Source of the DNA: Phoronis australis
Taxonomy: Eukaryota > Phoronida > Phoronidae
Assembly: GCA_002633005.1 (NCBI GenBank)
Contig: NMRA01000303.1
Span: 226,512-290,511 of the forward strand
Direction: 5' to 3'
DNA: 64,000 nt
The notes beneath the pieces are model-generated. The model ran no database searches, was not told the DNA's origin, and worked only from the letters and a program-made list of their open reading frames with translations. Below, piece by piece: positions 25,883-38,215 of this stretch; position 1 is the first letter of the stretch, and each line of letters begins with the position of its first letter. A program made the position numbers and the translations under genes.

Positions 25883-26749
25883 AAATGCGTGCCAATTTCA
25901 TGATCACCATTGCTCCACTGCATTTCAATACGACTGCGATTATGCTATGTTGTTGAAATTCTGAACTAAGTTCACGTGAATAATCTTCTTTCAAGTTAAA
26001 GCCACATTTCGCCATGTTTAGCTGGCTACCGAAAAAAAACACGAAAATGAAAGCAGGTCGTGATAAGATTCCATTTCCGTTACCAACTCTAGTCAAAGGC
26101 GATGCGTACATTTGCTATTTTCGATTTCGCTACTTTAGAGTGGGCCAACCTCAACAAACTCTGCATTTTCTTGAGTCATGGATAGTTTCCATGTTCTTGT
26201 TGGTATCGGAAATAGAATCGTCCCCAGCTGTTTTATCGGAATAAATGGTTCAGATCATGAATACCGTATACATGCAAAGATAGTTTCCGACACTTGTATA
26301 AAATTACGGACTAGTAACAGTCCTGCGCCAACGATTGGATAACAACCGGGGCCGACTATGGCGCATGAGTCTAGGCTAAGCGTGTTTTACTGGGTTTAAT
26401 TAACTCTGGTAAACAAACAGTGTAAACAGAACAACGAATATTCAACATCACATTATTGAATAAACTTGCTATACAGTTAGAATATCCTGACAGTTAAACT
26501 TGCGAAAATATGGAAAATATATTTAGACGCGACTTAATTCGTTACAGCCGCCGAGCGGCTGACGAATACCATTTGGTGGCGAAATAACTTCAGGTAGAAA
26601 ACTTGCCATGGTGCCAAAGTGGTATAATATCAGTATTAATCAGTTTAAAGTAAAAGGAATAATTCCCACATAGCCAGAAACATTCGTATACGCTGCACTG
26701 CGGAGCCGGACCGCCTGGCCTGCCGTGCGCCGGCGTACATCTGGCGTGC

Positions 26750-26888
26750 GTTCAGTAGACGCTAGGACCTACGCTAGGACCTAGCTAAAACCAAGTCAAA
26801 GTCACGTGTTCTCATTTAAAATACACGGCAATATCTCGCGTAATCTCGCGAAGTCTTGCTTTTTAGCGAGGTCCTAGCGTTACTGAAC
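26750..26888. repeat. Palindromic MITE-like element, copy 1
   Basis: Ends GTTCAGTAGACGCTAGGACC and GGTCCTAGCGTTACTGAAC are inverted. The interior includes GTCACGTGTTCTCATTTAAA, shared with the copies at 55149 and 62190. Confidence 0.65.
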
Positions 26889-27365
26889 GGGAGGCTGTGC
26901 TCCGCAGGGCAAGATGAAAACATTAATTAGCCACCCGGCCCTGAATGAGTGAAATTCCTGTGACAAAGACATTAAAAAATACTGCGTCATGCTTCTAACA
27001 CTGCAATATATCTACATCCCCGACATTCAGCTCTTTGACTAAAATTCACTAGGCCTACACTCTCCCCGCTCCGGCTTGCGGCGAGGAATTTTTATGTTTA
27101 GACAACAGAGGTATATATTGTAAGTTTATTTTTGTGAGGTTTGAAAATATATTTTCCCTGATAATTGAAAATCAAAGCCACTTTAGCAAATGATTATCAG
27201 TTCCCACCGAAGAGTCACGGCGACTGCAGGCCGGCCGAATTACTTCACCGGTTACTGTGTCCTGGCAGCAAAATCAACCACAGATGTGGAGCTCACTGTT
27301 TTGAGATAAAACTTTTTTTTGTTTGTCGAAACATCGCCGTATGTGGGTGTTTTTTTTTCTTTTTT

Positions 27366-28145
27366 TACATTTTTGAACGGCAAGTAAAGCCGGTGCCGAT
27401 TTGCTGCCAATTACGCCGAACTGCGCTCACACATCCGGGTAGTCACCATGACATGACAATTGCTCACTTCAGGCTGGTACTTTGCATCAATTTCAAGATA
27501 TAGTGATAAAGATAAGACATTTGTTGATCAAGAAACTTTTTTCTTCTAATTTATTACCTAAACGGATACTGTTGCTAATTTGACGTACCCTCGCGATGAG
27601 TCAGGGCTGACCAGTAGCCTAGAGTTGGCTACGCCGGAGACTTTGCGACGGTACTTCAAACTTATGATGATGCATTTAATACCATTCGTCATATGCAAAG
27701 AACAGGTAAAATTAGGATAATAATCAAGTTTATATAAAAATAACTAAANTTTTTTCTTTTCTTACATTTTTGAACGGCAAGTAAAGCCGGTGCCGATTTG
27801 CTGCCAATTACGCCGAACTGCGCTCACACGTCAGGGTAGTCACCATGACATGACAATTGTTCACTTCAGGCTGGTACTTTGCATCAATTTCAAGATATAG
27901 TGATAAAGATAAGACATTTGTTGATCAAGAAACTTTTTTCTTCTAATTTATTACCTAAACGGATACTGTTGCTAATTTGACGTACCCTCGCGATGAGTCA
28001 GGGCTGACCAGTAGCCTAGAGTTGGCTACGCCGGAGACTTTGCGACGGTACTTCAAACTTATGATGATGCATTTAATACCATTCGTCATATGCAAAGAAC
28101 AGGTAAAATTAGGATAATAATCAAGTTTATATAAAAATAACTAAA
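27366..28145 (+). repeat. 397-base tandem duplication with single N at the junction
   Basis: 27366-27748 and 27763-28145 are each 383 bases and nearly identical (differences such as CACATCCGGG/CACGTCAGGG and ATTGCTCAC/ATTGTTCAC). The only ambiguous base, N at 27749, lies exactly between them. This fits two alleles joined by the assembler at least as well as a true duplication. No gene seen. Confidence 0.9.
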
Positions 28146-28149
28146 ATTG

Positions 28150-29400
28150 GGACCATAAACAACTCAAAAAGTAACAATGCATTTAGGCTCACGGTGATGT
28201 CAATACGTCTTCAAGGACAACGTGCCTGGCATTAAGGAAATTGTCGTTCCTGAACTGACACACAGGAACTCAGGTCACGGAAATAGACGGGAATAGTCGA
28301 TGATTTCCGATCTCGGCCGAGGAACAAAATTGTGCTAAAAAGGCTTTTAGTTTGATAACAGAAAGGATGTGAACATTGTGCCATGTTACATATTACTTAA
28401 TTTGGTATATTCTTAAGTTTTTGAACTAGAATGCCCTTTGAGAAATAGGACTTTAAGCAGTTGGTCTCAAGGTCTCTCAACTTGTTCCTTAGTCAAGCTG
28501 GTGACGATAAGGGCTTTGAAAGCACAGACAGTTGACTATGACTGTTGAGACAAGTAGGCTTGTCATCACGTGTCATTTTATGCGCTGAACTAGGCATCAA
28601 GGAATAATGAAATGCTACTTCTCGGGTTTACAATCGCTTTAAAGCAGAGCTTGGTTCAATTTCCTTGCATGGATCGTTCTTGCGATGCCCATGCGTCTAT
28701 TTGGATGCAGGGGTGCATTCCCCAGAGCAAGTTTATTGGGAGAAAACCGAGATCCCACAAGACTATGCAAACTCACGCAAATGAAAGACGAGTTTTTCAC
28801 GAAAACGCTTGAGACATCGTTTTTTGCTTGCGTATTCTAGCCAAAATGTGCCGCCACTGAGATGATTGGTTGGTGACGCAGGAATTCCAGAAGCGACGAT
28901 TTCTCGCCGACAGTGTCTATTGACTGCGTCAAGGAATGAGCTCCAGGCCGTTGTTTTTTTTGTTGACGCCATCTACATGTTTAGTGAATGTCGAGCTTCT
29001 CATAGATAGTTGAAATAAATGTAAATTTCAAACGTAAAGAACAAGAGAAAACACCTTTTGATTTATTCTGCGTCCATGAGAAGTCCATGGGCGTGTCTCT
29101 CCTTTGCAGTGGTTTAGGCTTGGGTCTGTCGACTCTCTTAGTCAGATAAGCCTTAGTGTCGGGTACCGAGTTGGACTTCTGTCGCATTGGAGGCAGTGTG
29201 TCACGGCCTAAAATAGAAATGAGACGTTCGCATTAGAAGCAATCGGCATGCAGGAGCCATTGTCCTCCTGAAACCAGTGAACGTCTCTGTCGTATTTGAA
29301 CGGAGCATCTGGGCAATCATTTAACAAGAGCAACGCAGAGCGTTGAAATGTGCCCACAATTGCACCGCATACGGTATCCTTCTAGGGTTGTTTATTGGTA
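28150..29400. other. No gene recognised
   Basis: Unique-looking sequence with only short frames. A - strand frame from about 28972 begins with a well-placed ATG (TAGATGGCG) and runs 69 codons, but it shows no domain or clear splice signal. Confidence 0.4.
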
Positions 29401-29411
29401 CCATAAAGTGG

Positions 29412-29424
29412 CCAGTAGAGGGCA
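29412..29424 (+). promoter_or_regulatory. CTCF-like motif outside the tandem array
   Basis: CCAGTAGAGGGCA fits the core CCASYAGRKGGCR. It lies about 300 bases upstream of the tandem array. Confidence 0.35.
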
Positions 29425-30170
29425 TATATGTAGTATGTTGTACTTTGCAAAATGGAAAGGCATGGTCATTGTCTCCTCAATAGGCTAGAGGCAAAATATG
29501 CGTGATCTTCATAATACAAGCACATCCTATACACCAGTTGCTTAAAGCACCACAGAAACATAGAATTAAAAACAAATTTACCAACATACGAGATTATCAC
29601 AGCATTAGAATGCCAGAAACAAATTTCTACTTGGAACTTTTCCTTCATAGTCACGAAGTAGCACAAAGTATACACCAGAAGACCTATGAAAATACAGAGG
29701 TCAATGTAAAATACTAAAATTGCCACTAGAGGCCTTTACCGGTAGTCAGAATCATCCTAAAGTCGTCATCGTCCGTTGTCAACATCACATAAATACACTT
29801 GCTAAATTTAGTAAAGATCCTGCAAACGGTTTGGGAGATACAGCCATGGGCGCAAAAAAAACTGCCACTAGGAGGCGCCACAGTAATCAAAGTCATGGGA
29901 AATTCAGCGTCAACCGTCCTCTTCATAGTAAGAACATACATGCCAATTTTCACAATCATACTTATAGCGCTTTGGTTGATAGAGGGGTGGACGCCAAAAA
30001 ACAGACTCAAAAAAAATAAAAATAGCCACTGGGTGTCGCAAACTAGGTTGAATCCATCCGAAAACGGGAGGATAGCGTCATCGCACTAATAGGTGCCTAC
30101 ATACCAAATTTCATGAAAATCCGTTAAGGACTTGTGAAGATACAGAGGTAAACGTAAAAAAATAAAATTG

Positions 30171-30184
30171 CCACTAGGGGGCAC
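30171..30184 (+). promoter_or_regulatory. CTCF-like motif
   Basis: CCACTAGGGGGCAC fits the CTCF core CCASYAGRKGGCRS at every position. Sequence match only. Confidence 0.5.
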
Positions 30185-30477
30185 ACTGGTAGGCAGATCC
30201 GTCCAAAAGTAGTCATCGTCTGTTGTTAACATAATATAAATACACTTATTAAATTTTGTAAAGATCCTGAGAACGGTTTAGGAGATACAGCCATAGGCGC
30301 AAAAAACAAAACAAAACTGCCACTAGGAGGCGCCACAGTAGTCGAAATCGTCGGAAAATCGTCAACCGTCTTCTACATAGTAAGCATATACATGCCAATT
30401 TTCACAATCATCCTTTGAGCGGTTTGGTTGATAGAGGGGAGGACGCACAAAAACAGTCTCGAAAACAGTAAAAATGG

Positions 30478-30491
30478 CCACTAGGTGGCGC
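30478..30491 (+). promoter_or_regulatory. CTCF-like motif
   Basis: CCACTAGGTGGCGC fits the CTCF core CCASYAGRKGGCRS at every position, same strand as its neighbours. Confidence 0.5.
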
Positions 30492-30622
30492 AAACTATGT
30501 CGAATCCATCTGAAAATGGCAGGATAGCGTCATCTCACTAATAGGTGCCTACAAACCAAATTTCATGAAAATCCGTTCAGGACTTTTGAAGATACAAAGG
30601 TAAGCGTAAAAAACTAAAATTG

Positions 30623-30636
30623 CCACTAGGGGGCAC
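30623..30636 (+). promoter_or_regulatory. CTCF-like motif
   Basis: CCACTAGGGGGCAC, the third-unit counterpart of the motif at 30171. Confidence 0.5.
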
Positions 30637-32059
30637 ACCGGTAGTCGGTCCGTCCGAAAGTTCGCACATGCCGTCCCATTCATAAATGGAACACATGTGC
30701 CAAATTTCATGAACGTATGTCAAAGGGTTTTGGAGATAAAGCAGCGGATGCCGGACGCCGGACGGACGCCGCCCGGACGGACGGACGGACGGAGATGACG
30801 GCATAATGCGTCCACATATAAAAATGTGGGCGCATAAAAACGGGTCTTCCCGGTGGCATTCAAATACACTTACACGCCACCACTCAGGCGGATGTTCTAT
30901 TTCTATAAAACAGGGTTGAGTTCCTTAGACGCAGGAATCACGCGATAGAACCTAGTGTGATCACGTACTTCGCTTATGTGACATGGCGAAAATTTGGTTC
31001 ATCTGTCAAGGCGGCAACTACTGGCGGTCACCTATGTCGGTTATCTCTTCACGCATCGCATCAGAAAACACCTCATGCCACAGAAAGTTTGGCTAAACAT
31101 TTCCGCTAGACGCGCGTAAGCAGAAAAAGCAAAACATGTAGGACAAAAACCTTTATAACATTGGGGAATGGTAAGTTAGAGATATAGCTCTTAAAATATT
31201 TGCCAGGAAATACACTTCGTGTTACTACTGAGAATAAATTAAAAGTGTGAGAATTTTGACAACTTATTTGAAATGTCTTGAACGTGACGAGGAGTGCAAT
31301 TTGGGGGTCTTAAATTGTAAACAAAGTTTGGAGTTCTTTTGCAATAACATTGGATGTTTGCTATGAATGTATTCTGCGAAGTGTCAGAGAAAAAGAGATT
31401 CCTGAAACATTCGCCAGTAAATCCATTTCGTGCAGCTTGCATGTGAGATGTTGTTTTTACATGTTACGTCACGAAGGACTGTGACCAGCGAGTTGTATCA
31501 AATTTGAGTTATTGTACGACTTCCTTTAAGAGGCAGGTATCAAAATATCCTTGTTCGTACACTGGAACAAAGTTAGAGTTTCAAAAGTCTTGGTGTGTCG
31601 CCGGGATTCTATTATAGCAGCAGTGTGTTCCTTTTGTGAATTCAGATTTTTTTCAGGAAAATTGATATACAGCGTAATCCTACGACGCAGGTCTATTTCC
31701 ACAAAAAAATAGGATAGAGTTTGCACATGACGTAATATTTATAATAAATGCAGGGATGAAAGCGACTGTGATTCCACCAACGCACTTTAAGAAACTGGAA
31801 TTAGCAAACTGGCAGCCTACTCCAAAGAACTAGGAGACCACCTAATGCCGGTGATTTCGTGTCCCCATGAGTCATAATCAGGTGACTGGTGTAATGGGCC
31901 CGGACTTGTGGCCTAAACACGCCTGATGTGCCGCAAAAGGCATTAGGTCACCTGCACCTTTTTTAATGCCAATGTCTTGGCACTCACAGAATGAGTGCAT
32001 CACACTTTGTTTCTCTAGTCTACAAGGTTGGCGAATCTCTCGACTGTGTCAGGTATTCT

Positions 32060-33300
32060 TTCTATTCAAGGAGAAAATTACCAAGTGAAAATTTACCACC
32101 TACCAAGCAAGTGTATTGCTAATGTATTTTGCCGTCATCTATTCACACCAATATCTTGACTCAATCCATAAAGTTATGCTCTTTGCTAATCACTGGTTAT
32201 GAAATCCTATCAGGCTGTCTCAGCCTACGACAGAAGTTGGTTATTAGCTCAGTTGTGCATGGAAACCAAAAAGGATTTATTAAAGGGAGACACATAGGTG
32301 AGAACACGAGAAACATTTATGACTTGACACAGAGGAAATTAATATTCCCAGATCTTCTTGTACTAGTTGACTTCGAGAAAGCATTTGACTTCGTGGAATT
32401 TGTTGCGCAAGCCACTTAATATTTTAACTGTAGTTAAACTTTTGTTGACTGGGTTTGTCTTCTACATAAAGACTATCGTCTCTCTATTATTCAACAGGAT
32501 TTCACTTCAGAATACTTTGAAATTGGGCATGATTGCTGACAGGATGATCGATTCCAATCTTGCCATATCTCTTTATATTATGTGTAGATATTATGGCATC
32601 AATGGTGCGTCAGAATAAGGAAATCGTTGGTATTGGGACTGTTGGGAACAGATCTCATAGAACTACGCAATATGCGGACAGCGCAGTCTTAACTCTTGGT
32701 GGTTCCAGTGCCGCTTTATTTGACACAATCCCTTAGTCTCTTAGACCGGTTCTTTAAGTTTTCTAGTTTAATACCCAATAAGGAAAAACGGAGTGTAGTT
32801 GGAAAGGGGCCATGAAATAGAGCGACATTAAACTATAGCCGGAGAAAAATTTGACTTGGAAGAAAAAAAAACACTTTACTTCACGCGGTGCTAAATTTAG
32901 GATTGAGCTGCATGAAACGATTACCTTAAATTATGAATACAAAATGAAAGAAATTTAAGACAGTCCCAGTTCGTGGTCCAGAAGAACTTTAACTTCACTG
33001 GGCAAAACGATAGTAATGAAGTCATTTATTCTTTTTAAATTTGTTCACCTATTTGGTGCATTACCGTGCCCACCACGCGAGATGATTAGAAAGTTAGAAA
33101 AAATATGCTTTACAATTTTGTGCGGGGTGGCAAAATAGAATGGATTGGTAGAAAAATGTTCATTCAAAGCTTTTTTTTCGGAGTTTTCAAGATGATATCA
33201 TTTGTTCATTTACAAAATCACTATAAAATGTCTTGGTTTCGCAAGATAAGCCTATCTAGTCATGACATGTTTGAATATTTTGTCTCAAAATGGTTACTTC
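32060..33300 (+). mobile_element. Broken L1/Tx1-like LINE reverse transcriptase
   Basis: Frame pieces carry the RT landmarks GFIKGRHIGENTRNIYDL and LVLVDFEKAFD near 32270-32400. Further on come IRQNKEIVGI and a mutated YADD box read as YADS (about 32610-32700), then the RRTLTSLGKTIVMKS and ALPCPPREMI segments near 32980-33090. Several frameshifts and stops separate them, so this is a dead copy. The endonuclease part is not seen upstream. Confidence 0.75.
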
Positions 33301-33649
33301 ATATTCCATCTTAAGAATTTGGGTTTTAGCGATGTCTTTCAGGAGATCTGATCTAAGAAAATGTCTATAACTTGTTTTGAAAGAAATATTTTTGTAATTG
33401 TAGTGATTTTTCACATACAAATGAAGAAGATGGTTATTTAACAAATTAACATACACACACACGCACACACAAACACGCACATTTCGAGACTTATTGAAGT
33501 AACATAAGCCAATGAGGGAAGAGACAAGTTATATTCTCTTCTCCTTTTTACAAAACGTGCAAAGATCTGACTATATGACACCAATTGGTCTGTGTCTACA
33601 CTGTTCAACGAACGGACCCACTGAAATAGACAGTGACCAAATTTAAATT

Positions 33650-34710
33650 GAAAAAAGCTAAGACGTTGTAAATGAAATTACAGAATCGAAAGCTTTTTCA
33701 GAGTCTACCCACACCAGCTGAGCTGGGATGTTATGCCTGTTCCTGTAATGTGTGAGATCAAACATAGCCATGGTAGTATGTTGTAACATATATTGAGCAA
33801 GAAAGTAAGTCTCCAGCTCCAGTGTTTCAGATATTCTCTTGGTCTATTATCTTTAGGAGCGACAGCAATAACACCTTGGCTTTGGTTGGCCTGTAGGGTC
33901 CCGAGTTGAAAGCTAAAATTAGGCGTTCTAATGAGAAAGGCTGACTGATCATCCCAAAAATAAAGAATTCCACTGAGAATTCATCAGGTCCGAGGGTTTT
34001 GTTATTTTTTCATAGTTTAAGGACACATTCCACTACAAAAATTGCATTGCGACCTTCCACACTTGTGGTGTCTGTTAATTTAGTTACATGTTCTTGCTTT
34101 TTATGAAGGACCTTAATGTAAACACTATTCAAAGAGTTGTCTGAGAATTTATACAGATTTTCATAAAAGTTCCTTATCTCTGTTAAAAGCACAGATTGGT
34201 CAGTTACGACTTGATTATCGGAGTTAACTAATTTTGTCGCATTTTTGATGATGTAATTTCATTTTTTTTCAAGTTGAAAAAGTCTTTGATAGGCTATTCG
34301 CCTTGTTATACACATTTAGCTCTTAATCTAATGAAATGTCCTGTATCGACATGCGTCTAGTTCTCAGTTTGCTTCGTCAATGTGTATAAGGAATCAAGTT
34401 TATTTAATTGGAATATACATTCAATTTTCTTCTCAAAGGGTTGTATTCTTTCTTTGATTGTTTACTTCCTTCTTTTGAAAAAATCTATTGATATTATCTA
34501 ATATTCTTCAGGAGAAATTCCAATAACAAACTGAATATCCTCCGGCTTTAATAGGACTGATATTTTCTCGGTTATAAGGAGAGTCAGGATATTTTGAGAT
34601 GACCTCGAGTGTTAGACGTTTAAGTAGAGTGGTGAATTCTGTGTCTTGCAAATATGAATTGTTAAAGCGCCAGATATCCCTCCCTCTGAACAAGTCTGTC
34701 ATTCATAATC
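33650..34710 (-). mobile_element. Second broken L1/Tx1-like LINE fragment, opposite strand
   Basis: On the - strand: GRDIWRFNNSYLQDTEF (about 34690-34640), the linker LLTEIRNFYENLYKFS (about 34190-34140), LGPDEFSVEFF (about 33990), then AQLVWVDSEKAFDSV (about 33710-33670). These are the end of the endonuclease region through the first RT palm motif, in correct order, with frame breaks. Confidence 0.7.
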
Positions 34711-34733
34711 CCATTGACACACTTTTAAGTAAC

Positions 34734-35143
34734 CTGGGCCCGGGCTCTAATCTTTTCACTCGAAATGGAACTCGAAATTATTTTTGGCATTTTCTACTCT
34801 ACTTTTGTGCGAATTCAAGATAAGTGAATATTATTCTATGCTCGAGTACACAATTACTTACGTGTATAATGTTTTAGTCCTAGTTTGCACTTCATAAACC
34901 CAACATTAAGGTGAAAAATTCGAGTTTGAACTCGAAATTTCGAGTTTTTACTCGTCGGGTTTGTAACACGAATATAAGGGTCATCAAGTGTAAACTTGGA
35001 CTAGAAACTCACGTGCGTAAATTATAATGTATTCGAGCATAGTGTAATAACCACTCATCTTGAGTTCACACAAAAGTAGCAGAGAAATTGCCGAAAATAA
35101 TTTCGAGTCCGTTTCGAATACAAAGATTAGATTCCGGGCCCAG
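34734..35143. repeat. 410-base imperfect palindrome
   Basis: The left arm from CTGGGCCCGGGCTCTAATCT and the inverted right arm ending in AGATTAGATTCCGGGCCCAG match over about 165 bases, including ACTCGAAATTATTTT(T/C)GGCA and TACTTTTGTG(C/T)GAA. A short centre holds GAACTCGAAATTTCGAGTTT. Fold-back, MITE-like element lying within or beside the - strand LINE remnant. Confidence 0.8.
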
Positions 35144-35382
35144 TTCTGTGCCCATTTTATGCGAGAAAATTGTAAATGATTGACCAGCTCCTCAGAAATG
35201 AGGAAAAAAGTCCAACCTTGTCTTCTTAACCGGATGAGACCGTTTCTATAAGCATTTTGTTGTTTGGGGATGAGAAATTCTCCAGGGATCCACCAGTTTA
35301 AACCACCATCTAACTGACATTTCGGTGGTTTTGTGCCACATCACAGTAGCAATCCAAGACGAAGTTTTGAACTGAATTCCAC

Positions 35383-35808
35383 TGGCCGGTTGCATGAAAC
35401 AGTCCCAAATAGGGACTCAACTAAGTTCCCTAAAACTTTTGCCCATTTGCGTCTTTGTTTACTCACAGATGTAATCTTTTTCTATCATGCCATCTTTATT
35501 ATGATCTCCTCTTTGACTTAAGACATTTTCTAATAATATAACTAAAAAGTGAGCCCTGAATTCAATGACAAAATAGAGACTTACTCCTTAAGACGTGCAC
35601 GATGAAAATATCCCTATACATTTTTGATAATATTAAGCATTCAACGTCGAGTTCTCTCTCGATTTGTATCAAAGTAAAAAATTGACTCGGTAATGAAACT
35701 AAAACAGCATAAGAAAGGACGATCCGTGTTTTCACTAGTCCACAAATACGCAGAAAATTTAGGGAACTTAGTTGAGTCCCTATTTGGGACTGTTTTATAC
35801 AACCGGCC
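35383..35808. repeat. Fold-back element with about 55-base inverted ends
   Basis: TGGCCGGTTGCATGAAACAG... at 35383 and the inverted ...CTGTTTTATACAACCGGCCA ending at 35808 agree through CCCAAATAGGGACTCAACT and AAGTTCCCTAAA. About 425 bases in all, no transposase frame. Confidence 0.8.
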
Positions 35809-35971
35809 ACTGTCGTTTAGACCTTCTTCAATGAAATTGGCATCCTGCAGACAGTAGATAGAATATTTGACCACGCATATAATTTTACGCATCTTAGTGT
35901 TTTCAATGTCCCTATAAATCATTGCAAGTACACTAAATTCACCCTTGGTGATAAATATATATATATATATA

Positions 35972-36120
35972 TACATTAGAGTCCAAGGCAAAGATAGCTG
36001 GTCTCGAAAAGCCTCACACACTCACAGGAAGTTGATAACGTGTGCGAAATGTGAAATAATATACAATACCACCAATAACAATGTACAAACAAACAGTAAC
36101 TCATCACCGAGGCTGTGGCT
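35972..36120 (+). repeat. 149-base block duplicated at 38291, ends at a single N
   Basis: Identical by eye to 38291-38439, both preceded by an AT dinucleotide run. This copy stops exactly at the lone N at 36121, as expected for a contig end. Confidence 0.9.
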
Positions 36121-36124
36121 NGGT

Positions 36125-38000
36125 TTAGTTTCCTTTTTAAGTGAAGTCAAATTTTCACAAACAAACAAAGCTCAATTTTTTCAGGTTAACACTCTTTAGA
36201 ATAAAGGTCCTTTGGTCTTGAGACCAAAAACCTATAAAAAGGCCACTGCTCCTAAAACGTGTTTCCTACTAACTCCCCTTTGTACTATCGACCTACAGGG
36301 ATGCTAAAGGGGACACACCTAACAGATTTGAACTACGAAGAAATCACAAAAGTATTGTTACTATTATAATTGTTAGTGTTATATAATTGTTTGTGTAAAA
36401 TAGTGTATTTTAGTAACAATATAGGATCCACGTCCATGGTCTGAAGCTCCAGTGTTAGCTCCAATCCTTAGTGCGACAACAAAAAATGGTAGCTCTAATG
36501 TACAAACCTCAAAGCTAAATTCATGCTCCAGTGGTGACAAATATTCACCATATGAACAAGACATACGCGTAAAGTATAACTAAAGATTCCATAACTAAAT
36601 ATATACCTCACAGGAATGATAGCTTTTGCTATGTGTGCAAGGATACCTGCCAAATGATTACAGTTCTACTCTAAGTAAATTGTGAAAAGTGTAAAAAATG
36701 AAACTAAGTACATACCTGTCAGGCCTAAGTTTAATAAAATATACAAAAAATGCCTGTAATTCCCTAAAATTAAGTCTTGGACACTGTAACAAAAGCTGTT
36801 TTATGAGAGCTTTCACAATGCATTTATTTTGGAAAAGAACATCCCGCCCAATCTTCAAACCTTTATCGTAGGAAAATGTATGTTTAAAAACTTCAATTTT
36901 ATTTTCAGGCGATACATTGAATTAATATCAACAAGAGTATGAAGTCTGGAAACTTTTAAGATGAAGGGAAAATTTCCAAACTATGCAATGATGATGAGAG
37001 GGATGATGACAATACGACAGTCTCCATCGAGGTGGGAAAATAGTCATTGGGATCTGTTTGTGATGCTCAAAGTGATGATTGCAGGACATTTGCTAATGGC
37101 GTAGCGAAGTTACCAGGATCTGCCCTTTCTAATGATAGTGACAATGAATATTTTAATTATGTTTTTGTGTCTTAAGCTATATAGTGCCACTTTCGTTCCT
37201 TAGGGTCTTCATCATCACCACCATCACTTCAACTACACTCTTTCAGAACCTGAGTTTTGTTAATTAGACAATACAGGCAAATGGCATTGCAGTTTTTGCA
37301 GTTTAAACATCTTTGAAAATAACTACTTTCAGTTATTGAGAATTGTAGTCACTATGCATGAGAGATTTTGTATGAAGAAAGCAAACACCAATTATCTAAA
37401 ACTGTCAAATTTTCTTTTATTACATTTTTAGTGGTAATTGTTACTAAGATGGTCGGATTTTAAAATTGTGGTGACTGGAAGTCTGCTCAGATGCGCAGGA
37501 TGAAACTGTTTGTACATGCATATCACAAGCATTGTTCCTATGGATGTATATGTATCCTCTATTTTTGGTGCCCATCACTTGATTTTAAAGATAATAATGG
37601 TATTTATAGTTCACTATGTGCAAGATCAATAAATGATTAAACGTTCATCTGTGAGACTTTTGTTGGCGAATTAAGTAAGAATGTCATTCAAAATGGTGCC
37701 AACGTATTTGTAGACTAGAAGAGTATTTTTATCAAAGGTATCAACTTACACCGTAGAGCCTGACACAGATACATGTAGTGTCATCTGCTCACGTTTCAGA
37801 ATAATAAACAGATAAAAGCATCATACATTTCTAAGTTCGAAAGTGGTAAAATCTGTTGTGGACGCATACAGGTTATTAAAGTGGTCTTTCGAGGCCTTTG
37901 GCACATAAAGAATTTAACCGAATGTGACACATGCATACATGTAGTTTCGGGGCTCGTATATTGGGTGGTTTGTAAGAACAGTGGAAAACCGGGATATATA
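36125..38000. other. No gene recognised
   Basis: AT-rich sequence between the two copies of the 149-base block. Only short frames, no recognisable repeat end or domain. Confidence 0.4.
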
Positions 38001-38014
38001 ATGTAGTGGGACAT

Positions 38015-38215
38015 ATATCTAATGGGACATATAAAGTTGCGGGCTATATATTGTATACACCTAACGGGACGTATATACTTGCGGGCTATATATTGTACTG
38101 GGGCATATACCTAGTGAGGTATATATTATTGCGGGATATATATTGCTACGGGGCATATACCCAATGGGGCATATATAATTGCGGGCTATATATTTTATAT
38201 ATACCCCGGAACAAG
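38015..38215 (+). repeat. 50-base minisatellite, about 4 copies
   Basis: Units share GGGRCATATA, TTGCGGGCTATATATTGTA and GGGGCATATACC. A chance frame through it gives a Tyr/Gly/Ile-rich repeat, but the unit is not a multiple of three, so coding is unlikely. A related CCCCG(G/C)...CAAGGT(C/T)TCAAA pair follows at 38204-38250. Confidence 0.8.

Larger units (their letters stand above)
29707..30840 (+). repeat. About 450-base tandem repeat with CTCF-like motifs
   Basis: Two full units and part of a third. The landmark CCACTAGRGG recurs at 29723, 30171 and 30623. Each unit also holds a CCACTAGGAGGCGCC block (29865, 30320) and a third such block (30026, 30478). Phrases like CCAAATTTCATGAAAATCCG and GGAGATACAGCCAT(A/G)G repeat in step. 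The array ends in a GCCGGACGGACGGACGG run and TGTGGGCGCATAAAAA. No coding frame. Confidence 0.85.
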
